From positions 62,001 to 126,000 of the forward strand of contig NZ_BOOP01000028.1 of the NCBI RefSeq assembly GCF_016863295.1: a stretch of 64,000 bases of DNA, given 5' to 3'. Both the position numbers and the translations under genes were made by a program. Numbering within the stretch: the first letter of the stretch is position 1; each line of letters begins with the position of its first letter. The DNA is from Planotetraspora phitsanulokensis. Its GTDB lineage: Bacteria; Actinomycetota; Actinomycetes; Streptosporangiales; Streptosporangiaceae. This document shows positions 44,753-56,379 of the stretch, piece by piece. The notes beneath the pieces were generated by a model that saw only the letters and a list, made by a program, of their open reading frames with translations, had not been told where the DNA came from and ran no database searches.

Positions 44753-46087
44753 ATGTCATCCTCGTCCGCAGACGCGGGTCTGCCCGCTGCTCCAGCGCGC
44801 CAGTCCGCCGTGATGGCCGTACTGTCCCGCATCGGCCGCTCGCTCATGCTCCCGATCGCGGCGCTTCCCGCCGCGGCCATCCTGCTCCGCATCGGACAGG
44901 ACGACCTGCTCGGCCGTACGGACAACGCGACGCTCGACAAGATCGCCCAGATGGTGGGCGGCGCCGGCGGCGCGCTCTTCGACGCCCTGCCGCTGCTGTT
45001 CGCGGTCGGTGTGGCGGTCGGCTTCGCCCGGCGCTCCGACGGCTCGACGGCGCTGGCCGCCGTGGTCGGCTACCTCGTCTGGGACCGGGTCACGCACCTG
45101 ATGTTCTTCGACGCCTCGGCCGACTCCGCGGTCCACACGAAGGTGGTCCAGAGCGTCGTCGGAGCGGACGGCAAGCCCACCGAGGCCCTCAACCTCGCCT
45201 CGGCCAACCCCACCGGGGTGCTGGGCGGCATCCTCATCGGCCTCACGGCGGCGATCCTGTGGCAGCGGTACTACCGCATCAAACTGCCGGCCTGGCTCGC
45301 CTTCTTCGGCGGCCGGCGATTCGTGCCGATCATCACCGCTCTCGCCGCGCTCATCCTCGCCGTCATCTTCGGCCTGGTCTGGCAGCCCATCGGTCAGGGT
45401 CTCAGCAGCTTCGGTGAGTGGCTGGCCGACAACTCCACCGTCGGCGCCGGCATCTACGGCGTGGTCAACCGGGCGCTGATCCCCTTCGGCCTGCACCACT
45501 TCGTCAACTCGATCGTCTGGTTCACCGTGCCCGAGTGCACCGTGGGCGCCACCCAGGCCGCGGGCGACCTTAACTGCTACTTCGCCGGCCAGGACGGCGC
45601 GGGCGCGTTCATGGCGGGCTTCTTCCCGGTCATGATGTTCGGCCTCCCGGCGGCGGCGCTGGCCATCTGGCGCACCGCCCTCCCCCACCGCCGCGCGGCG
45701 GTCGGCGGCATCATGATCTCGGCGGCGCTGATCTCCTTCGTCACCGGCATCACCGAGCCGATCGAGTTCGCGTTCATCTTCGTGGCCCCCATCCTGTTCG
45801 TCGCGCACGCCCTGCTCACCGGCATCTCGATGGCGGTGGTCGCGGCGCTCGACGGCCGGCTGGGCTTCGGCTTCTCCGCGGGCGCCATCGACGCCGGGCT
45901 CAACGCGACGAAGGACAACACGCACAACTTCATTCTGATCATGGTGATCGGCATCATCTACTTCTTCGTCTACTACGGGGTCTTCACCTTCCTGATCAAG
46001 AAGATGAACCTCAAGACCCCCGGCCGCGAGCCGGAGCCCGACGTGGACGCGGGTGAGACCGCCGAGACCACCCCCAGCCGCGCCTGA
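44753..46087 (+). CDS. PTS glucose/GlcNAc-family EIIC permease
   Basis: 444 residues with about ten transmembrane segments, no EIIB or EIIA fusion. Landmarks are GRSLMLPIAALPAAAILLRI, NRALIPFGLHHFVNSIVW and GITEPIEFAFIFVAPILF, the GITEPIEF motif being the sugar-binding region of this family. It moves and phosphorylates an amino sugar, probably GlcNAc, using the EIIA and EIIB encoded divergently. ATG 44753 has GGAGG 5 bases upstream. A strong terminator follows. Confidence 0.94.
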   Translation: MSSSSADAGLPAAPARQSAVMAVLSRIGRSLMLPIAALPAAAILLRIGQDDLLGRTDNATLDKIAQMVGGAGGALFDALPLLFAVGVAVGFARRSDGSTALAAVVGYLVWDRVTHLMFFDASADSAVHTKVVQSVVGADGKPTEALNLASANPTGVLGGILIGLTAAILWQRYYRIKLPAWLAFFGGRRFVPIITALAALILAVIFGLVWQPIGQGLSSFGEWLADNSTVGAGIYGVVNRALIPFGLHHFVNSIVWFTVPECTVGATQAAGDLNCYFAGQDGAGAFMAGFFPVMMFGLPAAALAIWRTALPHRRAAVGGIMISAALISFVTGITEPIEFAFIFVAPILFVAHALLTGISMAVVAALDGRLGFGFSAGAIDAGLNATKDNTHNFILIMVIGIIYFFVYYGVFTFLIKKMNLKTPGREPEPDVDAGETAETTPSRA

Positions 46088-46402
46088 TCCACCCTCACAG
46101 ACCCCCGCGTCATCCTCCCAGACGCGTATCGGGGAAGGGGCGCCCGGTGATCCCGGGCGCCCCTTGCGCTTTTCCGGAGCCGATCCTGTGCCCGCGGCAC
46201 CGTTCCGGCCGGTGGGAAACATCCCGCCCTTGGGTCCGTAACGGCCGGGACGCGCCCGCCGCAGGATCCAACCCGCGGGAATCTTCTCCAGCGAAGGCCC
46301 CCATAACGACCTCTTGATCGGCAAAGTTGGCGGCCGTTGTATCAGCCCGCCGGACCGGAACCTCTATTAGGGGTCAGGTCAGACGACGACAAGGGAGTCC
46401 CG
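46088..46402. other. Intergenic region between EIIC and the Rv3235-like gene
   Basis: Begins with the EIIC terminator. The rest has no credible gene. A possible promoter for the Rv3235-like gene is TTGATC (about 46314), 18 bp, then TGTATC, but this is weak. Confidence 0.5.
46137..46173 (+). terminator. Rho-independent terminator after EIIC
   Basis: Perfect 11-bp stem GGGGCGCCCGG (46137-46147)/CCGGGCGCCCC (46153-46163), 5-base loop, followed by TTGCGCTTTT. It lies 50 bp past the EIIC stop. Confidence 0.8.
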
Positions 46403-46915
46403 ATGCGCAAGCCGATCCCCCTGCCGAGGCTCGCCTCCGTCCCCCCGGCGGACCCTCCGTACGACGACGAGCGCGGCCCGTACGCGGGCCCCGCCACGTA
46501 CGGCTCGCTGGCCCTGGCGCGAGAGCCCGCGGAGCCCCGTGACACCCGTGATCCCGGAGAGGGGACGTCCGGTCCCCGCGGCGCGCTCATCCTCTCCCCG
46601 AGGGGATCCGTCCCGGACGAACGGCGGCTGCGCGGCCTGGGACAGGCGATGGCCGAGATCCTCGCCGGTCGCCGGCCGCCTGAGTCGGTCCAGAACCGGC
46701 TGTCGGAGCGGGCCTACCGCGGGCTGGTCCGGGCCGGGAAGATGATCGACACCCAGCGGCCGCCGATGGTGGGGTTGCCCCACGTCCAGCAGCCCGTCGA
46801 GGGCGTCGTCGAGATGTGCGTGCTCGTCCATTGCGGCGACCGCAGCCGCGTGCTGGCCCTGCGTCTCGAGCGCTTCGGCGTGCAGTGGCTGGTCACCGAC
46901 TTCGAGACCGCTTGA
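46403..46915 (+). CDS. Rv3235-family protein
   Basis: 170 residues. A proline-rich, disordered N-terminal 70 residues precedes a small domain with DERRLRGLGQAMAEILAGRR, GRRPPESVQNRLSERAYRGL and a C-terminal beta-rich part (VEMCVLVHCGDRSRVLALRL). This family commonly lies beside secA in actinobacteria, as here; function unknown. ATG 46403 has AAGGGAG 5 bases upstream; an upstream in-frame extension to 46337 looks non-coding. Confidence 0.8.
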   Translation: MRKPIPLPRLASVPPADPPYDDERGPYAGPATYGSLALAREPAEPRDTRDPGEGTSGPRGALILSPRGSVPDERRLRGLGQAMAEILAGRRPPESVQNRLSERAYRGLVRAGKMIDTQRPPMVGLPHVQQPVEGVVEMCVLVHCGDRSRVLALRLERFGVQWLVTDFETA

Positions 46916-46954
46916 AGCCTCCCCCGGACGCCGTGAAGGGCGCCCGGAGACGGC

Positions 46955-46987
46955 GAACCCCCGCCGGGACCGGCCCGGCGGGGGTTC
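46955..46987. terminator. Bidirectional hairpin terminator between the Rv3235-like gene and secA
   Basis: Perfect 14-bp arms, GAACCCCCGCCGGG (46955-46968) and its complement (46974-46987), 5-base loop, lying between convergent stops at 46915 and 46999. Confidence 0.75.
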
Positions 46988-46998
46988 GGCGCACTACG

Positions 46999-49800
<2,802 letters not shown>

Positions 49801-50015
49801 TTTCGTGAGCTCCTCGCAGGTCCACCCCGGCGGGTCGGCCGGGGTCTGAGGACGAGATACTTCCCCGCTGCCATCGTAGGCGGTTCCATCACCAGACACA
49901 GCCACCGGCAACCGGACGGAGCGGCGCGTCCCCGGTCGCTTGTTCTCAACGGGAAAACGGCGTCCCAGGTTCCCCCAGTGTGCGGACCGAGACGTTCATC
50001 AGGTAGAAATCGGGT

Positions 50016-50279
50016 ATGGCAGAGAGCGCACATCAAGGCAGCCACGGCGGAAGCGCCAAGTCCTGGCTGGCGGTCACCGTGATTTTGATCGGCTTCACGG
50101 TGGGCGGGGTCGCCCTCACCATCGGGCCCGACTGGTTCCTCTTCTGGGTCGGTGTGGGAGTCGTCGCGATCGGCGGCCTGCTCGCCCTGGCGTTCGACAT
50201 CTTCTCCGACGTGATCGTCGACGCCCCGCGCGACATGCCGTCTCTGGAGCACCACTCGCCCTTCGAGCAGCGGCACTGA
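50016..50279 (+). CDS. HGxxPAAW-like small membrane protein
   Basis: 87 residues. A short N-terminal HGGSAKSW is followed by two transmembrane helices (VTVILIGFTVGGVALTIG and FLFWVGVGVVAIGGLLALAF). It fits the actinobacterial HGxxPAAW family, although only HG and W of that motif remain. Function unknown. It is divergent from secA and codirectional with the YcaQ-like gene 67 bp later. Confidence 0.65.
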   Translation: MAESAHQGSHGGSAKSWLAVTVILIGFTVGGVALTIGPDWFLFWVGVGVVAIGGLLALAFDIFSDVIVDAPRDMPSLEHHSPFEQRH

Positions 50280-50346
50280 TCATCCGTTTCCAGCGGCGGA
50301 AACCGCTGTAAGCGTTTTGTCGGTCACGCCGTCTAGCATCTGCGGT

Positions 50347-51588
50347 GTGACCGACCTGACCGCCGACGAGGCCCGCCGCATCATCCTGCGCGCCCAGGGG
50401 TTCCTCGGCGCCGGCTCGCGGACAGGCGGCGTGCCCGCCATGCTCCGCCGGGTGGGCGCCGTCCAGCTCGACACCATCTCCGTGCTCGCCCGTTCGCACG
50501 AGCTGATCGCCTACGCGAGGCTCGGGGCCGTCGGCCGGGCCGCCGTCGAGCGCGCCTACTGGCGCGATCCGGCGCGCGCCTTCGAGTACTGGTGCCACGC
50601 CGCCTGCATCCTCCCGCTGGAGGACTGGCCCCTGTACGGCTTCCGCCGCCGGGCCTACCGCGATCGCCGGTACCGCTGGCACGAGGTGCCGCCCATCGTG
50701 GACAAGCTCCTCGAGCAGGTCCGCGCCGACGGTCCGCTCATGACCGGCGACATCGGCGGCGCCCGGGTCGACCTCGGCGCCTCCGGCACGACAGAGCCGG
50801 CCGGATGGTGGGACTGGTCCGACTCGAAGATCGCCATTGAGTTCCTCCTCGACATCGGCGAGGTCGTCTGCACCAGGCGGATCGGCTGGCGGCGGGTCTA
50901 CGACCTGGCCGAGCGGGTGATCCCCGAGCAGCTCCTGGCCGACGACCTTCCCGACGCCGAGGGCGTCACGGGTCTCACCTCGGTGGCCGGGCGCGCCCTC
51001 GGCGTGGCGACCCGGGCCGACCTGGTCGACTTCACCCGGGTGAAGGGCAAGTACGCCGCGCTGCTGGACGACGCCCTCCTGAGCGGGGCCGCCGGTCTGG
51101 TGCCGGTGCACGTCGCCGGGTGGCCGTCACCGCGGGCCAGGCGTGGCGAGAGCGCCTCCTCCGCGCCGAACGCGTGGGCCGACCCGGCCGCCCTGGAGTC
51201 GGAGCCCCGCGGCCGCCACCGCACGACGCTGCTGTCCCCCTTCGACTCGCTGATCTGGGAGCGGGCGCGCGCAGAGCGGATCTTCGGGCTGAACCACCGC
51301 CTGGAGGCCTACGTGCCGAAGGACAAGCGGATCCACGGCTACTTCGCGATGCCGGTGCTCGCCGGCGGGCGGATCATCGGCCGGGTCGACCCGGCACGGG
51401 AGGGGGCGACCCTGATCGCCCGTCAGGTCGGATTCGAACCGGGCAACGGCGGCCCGGCCAAGGTGGCCGCCGCGATGAGCGACGCCCTCTGGGAGGCGGC
51501 GAGCTGGGTGGGCTGCACGGACGTCCGAGTGGAGCGGGTGACCTCACCCGCGCTCGAAGGGCCCCTGCGCGCCGAGCTCGCTAGGTGA
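50347..51588 (+). CDS. Winged-helix DNA-binding/YcaQ-like DNA glycosylase family protein
   Basis: 413 residues of the HTH_42/YcaQ family. It opens LTADEARRIILRAQGFLG, then VGAVQLDTISVLARSHELI and the QLD-type motif of the family, FEYWCHAACILPLEDWPL, and a C-terminal LLSPFDSLIWERARAERIF. Relatives repair interstrand crosslinks or alkylated bases. GTG 50347 has TAGCAT 7 bases upstream, a leaderless pattern. Its end overlaps the convergent response regulator by 8 bp. Confidence 0.87.
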   Translation: MTDLTADEARRIILRAQGFLGAGSRTGGVPAMLRRVGAVQLDTISVLARSHELIAYARLGAVGRAAVERAYWRDPARAFEYWCHAACILPLEDWPLYGFRRRAYRDRRYRWHEVPPIVDKLLEQVRADGPLMTGDIGGARVDLGASGTTEPAGWWDWSDSKIAIEFLLDIGEVVCTRRIGWRRVYDLAERVIPEQLLADDLPDAEGVTGLTSVAGRALGVATRADLVDFTRVKGKYAALLDDALLSGAAGLVPVHVAGWPSPRARRGESASSAPNAWADPAALESEPRGRHRTTLLSPFDSLIWERARAERIFGLNHRLEAYVPKDKRIHGYFAMPVLAGGRIIGRVDPAREGATLIARQVGFEPGNGGPAKVAAAMSDALWEAASWVGCTDVRVERVTSPALEGPLRAELAR

Positions 51589-52282
51589 TCTCCAGAAGAC
51601 GCTCGCGCACGGCGTAGACGACCGCCTCCATGCGGGAGTGGAGCTGGAGCTTCTCGAGGATGTTGCGGACGTGGTTCTTCACCGTGTTCTCGGAGATGAA
51701 CAGGTCCTTGGCGATCTCCCGGTTGTTCATGCCCTTGGCGACCAGCCTGAGGACCTCCATCTCCCGGTCGGTCAGCCGGGGCACCGGCAGCTGCGGCGGC
51801 CGCTCCGCCTCCTTGCGGCTCATGTTGGCGAACTCGCTGATCAGCTTGGCGGCCATCGCCGGGTTGATGAGCGACTGACCCTCGTGCACGCCGCGCACGG
51901 CGTCGGGCACCTCGTCGATCTGCACATCCTTGAGCAGGTAGCCGGTCGCGCCCGCCTTGATCGCCTCGAAGAGGTCCTCCTCCTCGTCGCTGACCGTGAG
52001 CATGATGATCCGAGTGCTCGGCACAGACTCCTTGATGCTCCTGGTCGCCCCGATCCCGTCCTGCCGCGGCATCCGGACGTCCATCAGGACGACGTCCGGC
52101 AGAAGGCGGTCGGCCAGGCCGACCGCCTCCTGCCCGTCGCTCGCCTCGCCGACCACCTCGATGTCCGGCTCCGCGGCCAGTGCCAGTTCCAGGCTGCGGC
52201 GGATCAGCGCATGATCATCGACGATCATCACGCGGATCGGCTCACGACCGGATGCTCGGGCCGCCTCGTCGGGTCGGGTCAC
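51581..52282 (-). CDS. NarL/LuxR-family response regulator
   Basis: 233 residues. Receiver domain at about 15-135 with acidic pair in VMIVDDHALIRR, phospho-Asp in DVVLMDVRMPRQDG and Lys in GYLLKDV, then a LuxR helix-turn-helix (LTDREMEVLRLVAKGMNNRE, NTVKNHVRNILEKL). GTG 52282 has AAGGAGG 4 bases upstream; the frame is open to 52390. No histidine kinase lies next to it, so it is an orphan locally. Confidence 0.92.
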   Translation of the reverse strand: MTRPDEAARASGREPIRVMIVDDHALIRRSLELALAAEPDIEVVGEASDGQEAVGLADRLLPDVVLMDVRMPRQDGIGATRSIKESVPSTRIIMLTVSDEEEDLFEAIKAGATGYLLKDVQIDEVPDAVRGVHEGQSLINPAMAAKLISEFANMSRKEAERPPQLPVPRLTDREMEVLRLVAKGMNNREIAKDLFISENTVKNHVRNILEKLQLHSRMEAVVYAVRERLLEIT

Positions 52283-52411
52283 GGAACCTCCTTGCGGGGG
52301 CCAAGGACGCTGGATCGCCATCATTACACGGGTTTCGCGCTCAGTGCTGATCTTCGTCATGCCGATTGCGCAGATCCGTGGATTCCGCACGGGTGGTCTA
52401 CGGGGGGACGG

Positions 52412-53071
52412 CTAGCTCTCGATGAGCCTCAGCACACCGTAGTCGTAGCCTCGCCGCCGGTAGACGACGCTGGGCTGGCCGCCTTCCTTGTCGCGGAACA
52501 GATAGAAGTCATGACCGACGAGCTCCATCTCCAGGAGCGCCTGCTCGATCGTCATGGGATCGGCCTCGTGGAACTTCTCACGGACGACGAGCGGACCGTC
52601 ACCGTCCATCTCGATGGGAACGACGGCCTCGGCGGGGCTGCGCCGTTCCTGGGCGAACTCGACCGCGGTCGCCGGCGCCGTACGCCCGGTCGCCTCGATC
52701 GTCTCCATTCCGCCCTCGCCCATGAAGGCCGTGATCTCGGCCACGGACGGCGGGCAGCTCTTGCCATGGTGGATCTTGCGCCGGTCCCCGAGCCTGCGCA
52801 GGCGCTCGACCAGCTTCCCCAGCGCGATGTCGAGTGCGGCGAATCGATCGTCCGCCGCCGCTTCCGCGCGGATGGCGGGACCACGCGAGTGGATCGTCAG
52901 CTCCACCCGTTCTCTTTGGCCGCTCACGCGGTTGCCGGCCTCCTTGGAGACCTCGACGTCCACGCGAATGAGCTTGTTGTTCAGTCGCTCGATCCTGGCC
53001 AGCTTGGTAGTCGCATGATCGCGGAATCGGTCACTCACTCCGGTGTGCCGTCCCTTGACGATGATGTCCAC
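52412..53071 (-). CDS. hpf: Long-form ribosome hibernation promoting factor
   Basis: 219 residues from GTG 53071 (VDIIVKGRHTGVSDRFRDHA). The N-terminal HPF/RaiA domain (1-105) blocks the decoding centre. The C-terminal domain (about 160-219, EADPMTIEQALLEMELVGHD, FYLFRDKEGG) dimerises ribosomes into 100S particles. GGGGGG lies 6 bases before the start. An open extension to 53371 looks non-coding. Confidence 0.92.
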   Translation of the reverse strand: MDIIVKGRHTGVSDRFRDHATTKLARIERLNNKLIRVDVEVSKEAGNRVSGQRERVELTIHSRGPAIRAEAAADDRFAALDIALGKLVERLRRLGDRRKIHHGKSCPPSVAEITAFMGEGGMETIEATGRTAPATAVEFAQERRSPAEAVVPIEMDGDGPLVVREKFHEADPMTIEQALLEMELVGHDFYLFRDKEGGQPSVVYRRRGYDYGVLRLIES

Positions 53072-53699
53072 ACAAAGCCCCCCTTCGCATATCGACTGTG
53101 GTTCTTGCGGCACCCGCCCGTCCGACCTGGTCTTCGTCCCCACATCCGCCTGCTGAGGGGTTCGCAGCTCAGTCGCCACTACTGCCCTTCTCTCCTTGCG
53201 GGGGACATCTGGACCCCCGGGAAGGCAGGACTTACCTCTAAGCCGCACCGTGATCGGTCGACCAAGAGTCGCCTTACGTGGACCGTTTTGCCTGCGGCTG
53301 GCATCGGCTAGCCAGGCCGATCCCCCGAAGGAGAGAGGCCCGGTGCAACCACGGACCCGGACGGGTGCCATGTCTGCACGCTAGTCCTTGCGGGGCCGAA
53401 TGTCAGCCAGGAGATCCGCCAAACGATCACCGTCTGTGATGTTGTAACGGTCCCCCACTCCGCCGAAGATGATCACCCGACGATGGAATCCCCGCGCGCG
53501 GCGCGCTCCTTCCTCCTGGTGAGCTGGCTGGATCTCGAAAGAAGGTCACACAGGTGTGGCCAGGTGGTCAGCATGAGAATTGGCCAACCTTTACTCTCCG
53601 TTACAAAGAGAGACTTGACGATCCCGGCGTGTCGCCGTTCGACCCCGCCGTCGGCTCGTCGCCGGATGCGGTGCAAGCGCGGCCGCCCGACGGGGCGCG
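53072..53699. other. Long gene-poor region between comF and hpf
   Basis: 628 bp without a gene I can support. It should hold the hpf promoter and leader; a GGGGG/CCCCC stem at 53200-53218 lies in that leader. A patch around 53560-53620 is much less GC-rich than its surroundings. A minus-strand micro-frame at 53381-53476 (GTG start, 31 residues, VIIFGGVGDRYNITDGDRLA...) has plausible codon use but no good ribosome site. A plus-strand frame 53554-53805 overlaps the comF end and is doubtful. Confidence 0.45.
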
Positions 53700-54488
53700 T
53701 CAACGCCGCGGCGCCGCCGTACGAGCGGCTCCCGGCGGGGCGGACCAACCCGGTCGCGCCGCCGTACGAGCGGTTCCCGGCGGGAGCCCGCCGGCCTGTG
53801 GGTAGATCGCCGACCGGCGGGGCGTCGCGGCGACCGTGATCGCCAGAGCGGAGGGAACCCCGGCGGCCCCGAGCGCCCGCGCGGCCTCTGCCAGTGTGGC
53901 GCCCGTCGTGACGACGTCGTCGACCAGCACGACGCGAGCGTGCCCGATCAGGCCGGAGCCCCCGTCCGCGACGCCGTAGGCTCCCGACAGATTCCGGGCA
54001 CGCTGGGCGGAGCCGAGCCCCGCCTGATCGGCCACCCGCCTCTCCTGCCGCAGCACCGGCGCGGAGGTCGCCTGGATCCCCTGTTCGCGGAGCCGGACCG
54101 CGGCCGCCGAGGCGAGCGCCCTCACCGGGTCGTGCCCGCGCCTGCGTGAGGCCGCACGCGCGCTCGGGACCGGCACCAGCACCAACGGGCCCCTCCGGCC
54201 GCCGAGGGCCTCCAGGGCCGCTACGGCCACGGCGGCGAGGCTCGCCCCGAGCACGTGGGCGAGAGCCGTACGGCCGCGCTCCTTGTAGGCGAGCACCATG
54301 CGCCGGGCCGCGCCGTCGTAGCCCGTCGCCGACCAGCACTCCGGCAGCCCGGGCGGCGCCGGCGAGGGAGGGCGGGACGCGGGCGCCCTGACCAGCTCAG
54401 CGGCGCACGAACGGCACGCCATGGATCCCGGCTCGCCGCAGCCGGCGCAGCGAGCAGGAAGGATCAGGTCGAGGAGCGCCGCGAGCAC
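53700..54488 (-). CDS. comF: ComF/GntX-family phosphoribosyltransferase-like protein
   Basis: 262 residues. N-terminal zinc motif CAGCGEPGSMACRSC, then a phosphoribosyltransferase-type domain with VLAYKERGR, LVLVPVPSARAASRRRGHDP and the PRPP loop VVLVDDVVTTGATLAEAA. In competent bacteria ComF is needed for DNA uptake; in actinomycetes its role is unknown. The last 40 residues are an Arg/Ala/Pro repeat tail unlike the family, caused by a duplicated DNA unit. It lies downstream of lpqB. Confidence 0.88.
   Translation of the reverse strand: MLAALLDLILPARCAGCGEPGSMACRSCAAELVRAPASRPPSPAPPGLPECWSATGYDGAARRMVLAYKERGRTALAHVLGASLAAVAVAALEALGGRRGPLVLVPVPSARAASRRRGHDPVRALASAAAVRLREQGIQATSAPVLRQERRVADQAGLGSAQRARNLSGAYGVADGGSGLIGHARVVLVDDVVTTGATLAEAARALGAAGVPSALAITVAATPRRSAIYPQAGGLPPGTARTAARPGWSAPPGAARTAAPRR
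53711..53784. repeat. 29-bp direct repeat, two copies, in the 3' end of comF
   Basis: Copies at 53711-53739 and 53756-53784, 45 bp apart, differing at one base (C/T). They encode the repeated PPG(T/A)ARTAA segment of the ComF tail. Confidence 0.8.
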
Positions 54489-54558
54489 GGGGCAACCCTG
54501 CCAGCCGCCACCGACAACCAGCGGGCGGCCTCACCCCGGCCGGCCTCACCGGGCCCAC

Positions 54559-56379
54559 TCAGCCGAGAGGGTAGACCGGGTTGGCTGCGCCGTCCTTCGC
54601 GATGGCGATCCACGCCTTCTTGTCGACGTTGTAGGTGCGCACCTCGCCGTCGGAGTCGGCGAGCACGTGGTCGGGCGGCGCGCCGACGATAGACCCGATC
54701 GCGGCCTGCGCGTCCAGCTTGATCGCGGCGTCGGGGACCTCCATCCCCTCCATGACCGACCATGTGGACAACTCCTGGCCGGCGTTCCCCTTGGAGAGCA
54801 CGAGGAGGCTGGCCGCGTCCTGCCAGGCGATGTCCACGATGTCCTGGCCGGTGCGCGGGTCGAGCCGCTGGACGTTGGTGATCGCGGCGTCCTCTCCGGT
54901 CCTGACGATCGTCCCGATCTCGACCGCCTGACCCGCGCCGTCCTCGGTGATCATCGCCACCCGGGCCCCGTCACGGGACACCCGGAGCGCGAGGACGCGG
55001 CTGTCCTCCAGGTCCTTGCCGATGTTCACGCGACGGGCCTGGCCCGCCAGCGCCCGCCAGACCCGCGTCTCGTGGTCGCCGACCCGCTCCGCCGTCCATA
55101 CGGCGCCGTAACGATCCCACGAAGGCGGAGTCAGGTTCTTGGTCCTGCCCGCGATCCATCGTTGCCACTGGCCGTCGAGCACGGTGGTCGTCACCCAGAC
55201 CCCCTCGTCGCCGACGAGCGCGGCGACCCGGGGCGAGGGCTCGCCGGAGATCGCGGGGTCGGAGAACTTCGCGTCCGCGGTGCCCGCGGCACCGTACACG
55301 AGCTCGCCGCCCTTCTCGCCCTTCGCCCGATACAGCTTCCCGTCCTGCATGTAGTACGACTGCGGCTGGGAGGGCAGCACGTTGGGATCGAACTGCGAGT
55401 AGTCCCGGGGGTTGAAGCGCAGACCCGTCCCCCCCCGGAAGGCCTCCCCGTCGACCCGGATCTCGACGGTCCTGCCCGTCACCAGGTCGCCCAGTGTCCA
55501 GGAGAGCTGCGCCTTCATCGCGTCGATGCGGTCGGCGGCGACCGACTCCACCGGGGAGGTGAAGTCGACCACGACCGTGTCGCCCTCCACGGTGATCTGG
55601 TTGAGATCGGTCCCGTCGGGGAAGGCGGTGCTGACCGAGTTCCTGATCGACGCCGTGGGGCCGGCGAGCAGCCTGCGGACCACCGTCTCCGGCACCCCGG
55701 TGCTGGGGTTGATCGGCACCCACACGCGGTCGACGACCAGGCCCTCCGAGTGGGTGGCCGGCGGGTAGTAGAGGTCGACCTGCCGGTAGTCCCGCTTGAG
55801 GTCGTCGGTCGACAGCAGGCGGGCGTCGGGCGGGGCGTCGATACGCCACTGCGCGCCGTCCCCCCGGGCCAGGGTGAACTGCTGAGCCACCGACCCCGAG
55901 GCCGGCGTGTAGCGCCCCTCGGAGTCGATGGTCGCGACCGCCGTGCCCTTGAGGGTGACCGTGGTGTCCTTGGCGTCCTGGAGGTTCTGGCCCGAAGGTC
56001 CCTCGGGCACGAGCTTGCTCTCGAAGACCGTCGTCTGCCGCCAGGGGTCCCACTTCCGCGCCGCCGTCTCGGTGAGGTACTGCCGCGCGACGGCGAGCGT
56101 CGGATCGTCGAAGCTGGCCATCGCGGCCTGGAAGCCCTTGACGATCTCCTCCGGCGAAGCGTCCTTCAGCGGCGGCGTCGCGATCATACGGACATACGGC
56201 TGGTTGAGCGTGTCCCTGCTGTTGTCCTCCTCCGCCGCGCGCGGGCTGCCTGTCGTGGGCACGACGGCGCACGCGCCGGCCATGGCCACCAGGGCGAGCG
56301 TCATCGCCGCGAAGACCGCGGCGCGGCCGGCCACGAGACGACCGCGCCGTCCTCCCGATCCGGGGCCGTCAGTCCACAT
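54559..56379 (-). CDS. lpqB: Lipoprotein LpqB with GerMN domain
   Basis: 606 residues. Signal peptide with lipobox-like AGAC near residue 37, an LpqB N-terminal domain, a GerMN domain at about 190-330 (PETVVRRLLAGPTAS and VDFTSPVE), and a C-terminal beta-propeller-like region. In actinobacteria LpqB interacts with the MtrB sensor and tunes MtrA signalling. ATG 56379 overlaps the mtrB stop by 11 bp. Confidence 0.94.
   Translation of the reverse strand: MWTDGPGSGGRRGRLVAGRAAVFAAMTLALVAMAGACAVVPTTGSPRAAEEDNSRDTLNQPYVRMIATPPLKDASPEEIVKGFQAAMASFDDPTLAVARQYLTETAARKWDPWRQTTVFESKLVPEGPSGQNLQDAKDTTVTLKGTAVATIDSEGRYTPASGSVAQQFTLARGDGAQWRIDAPPDARLLSTDDLKRDYRQVDLYYPPATHSEGLVVDRVWVPINPSTGVPETVVRRLLAGPTASIRNSVSTAFPDGTDLNQITVEGDTVVVDFTSPVESVAADRIDAMKAQLSWTLGDLVTGRTVEIRVDGEAFRGGTGLRFNPRDYSQFDPNVLPSQPQSYYMQDGKLYRAKGEKGGELVYGAAGTADAKFSDPAISGEPSPRVAALVGDEGVWVTTTVLDGQWQRWIAGRTKNLTPPSWDRYGAVWTAERVGDHETRVWRALAGQARRVNIGKDLEDSRVLALRVSRDGARVAMITEDGAGQAVEIGTIVRTGEDAAITNVQRLDPRTGQDIVDIAWQDAASLLVLSKGNAGQELSTWSVMEGMEVPDAAIKLDAQAAIGSIVGAPPDHVLADSDGEVRTYNVDKKAWIAIAKDGAANPVYPLG

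Noticed and set aside
51425-51445. GATTCGAACCG, resembling a tRNA T-arm complement.
   Set aside because: It lies inside the YcaQ-like coding sequence (VGFEPGNGG), with no anticodon or acceptor stem around it.
53554-53805. Plus-strand frame of 83 codons (start MWPGGQHENWPTF) near the comF end, with AAGG upstream.
   Set aside because: Only its first 40 codons lie outside comF; the rest runs antisense through the repeat tail. No family is recognised, so it is mentioned only in the region note.
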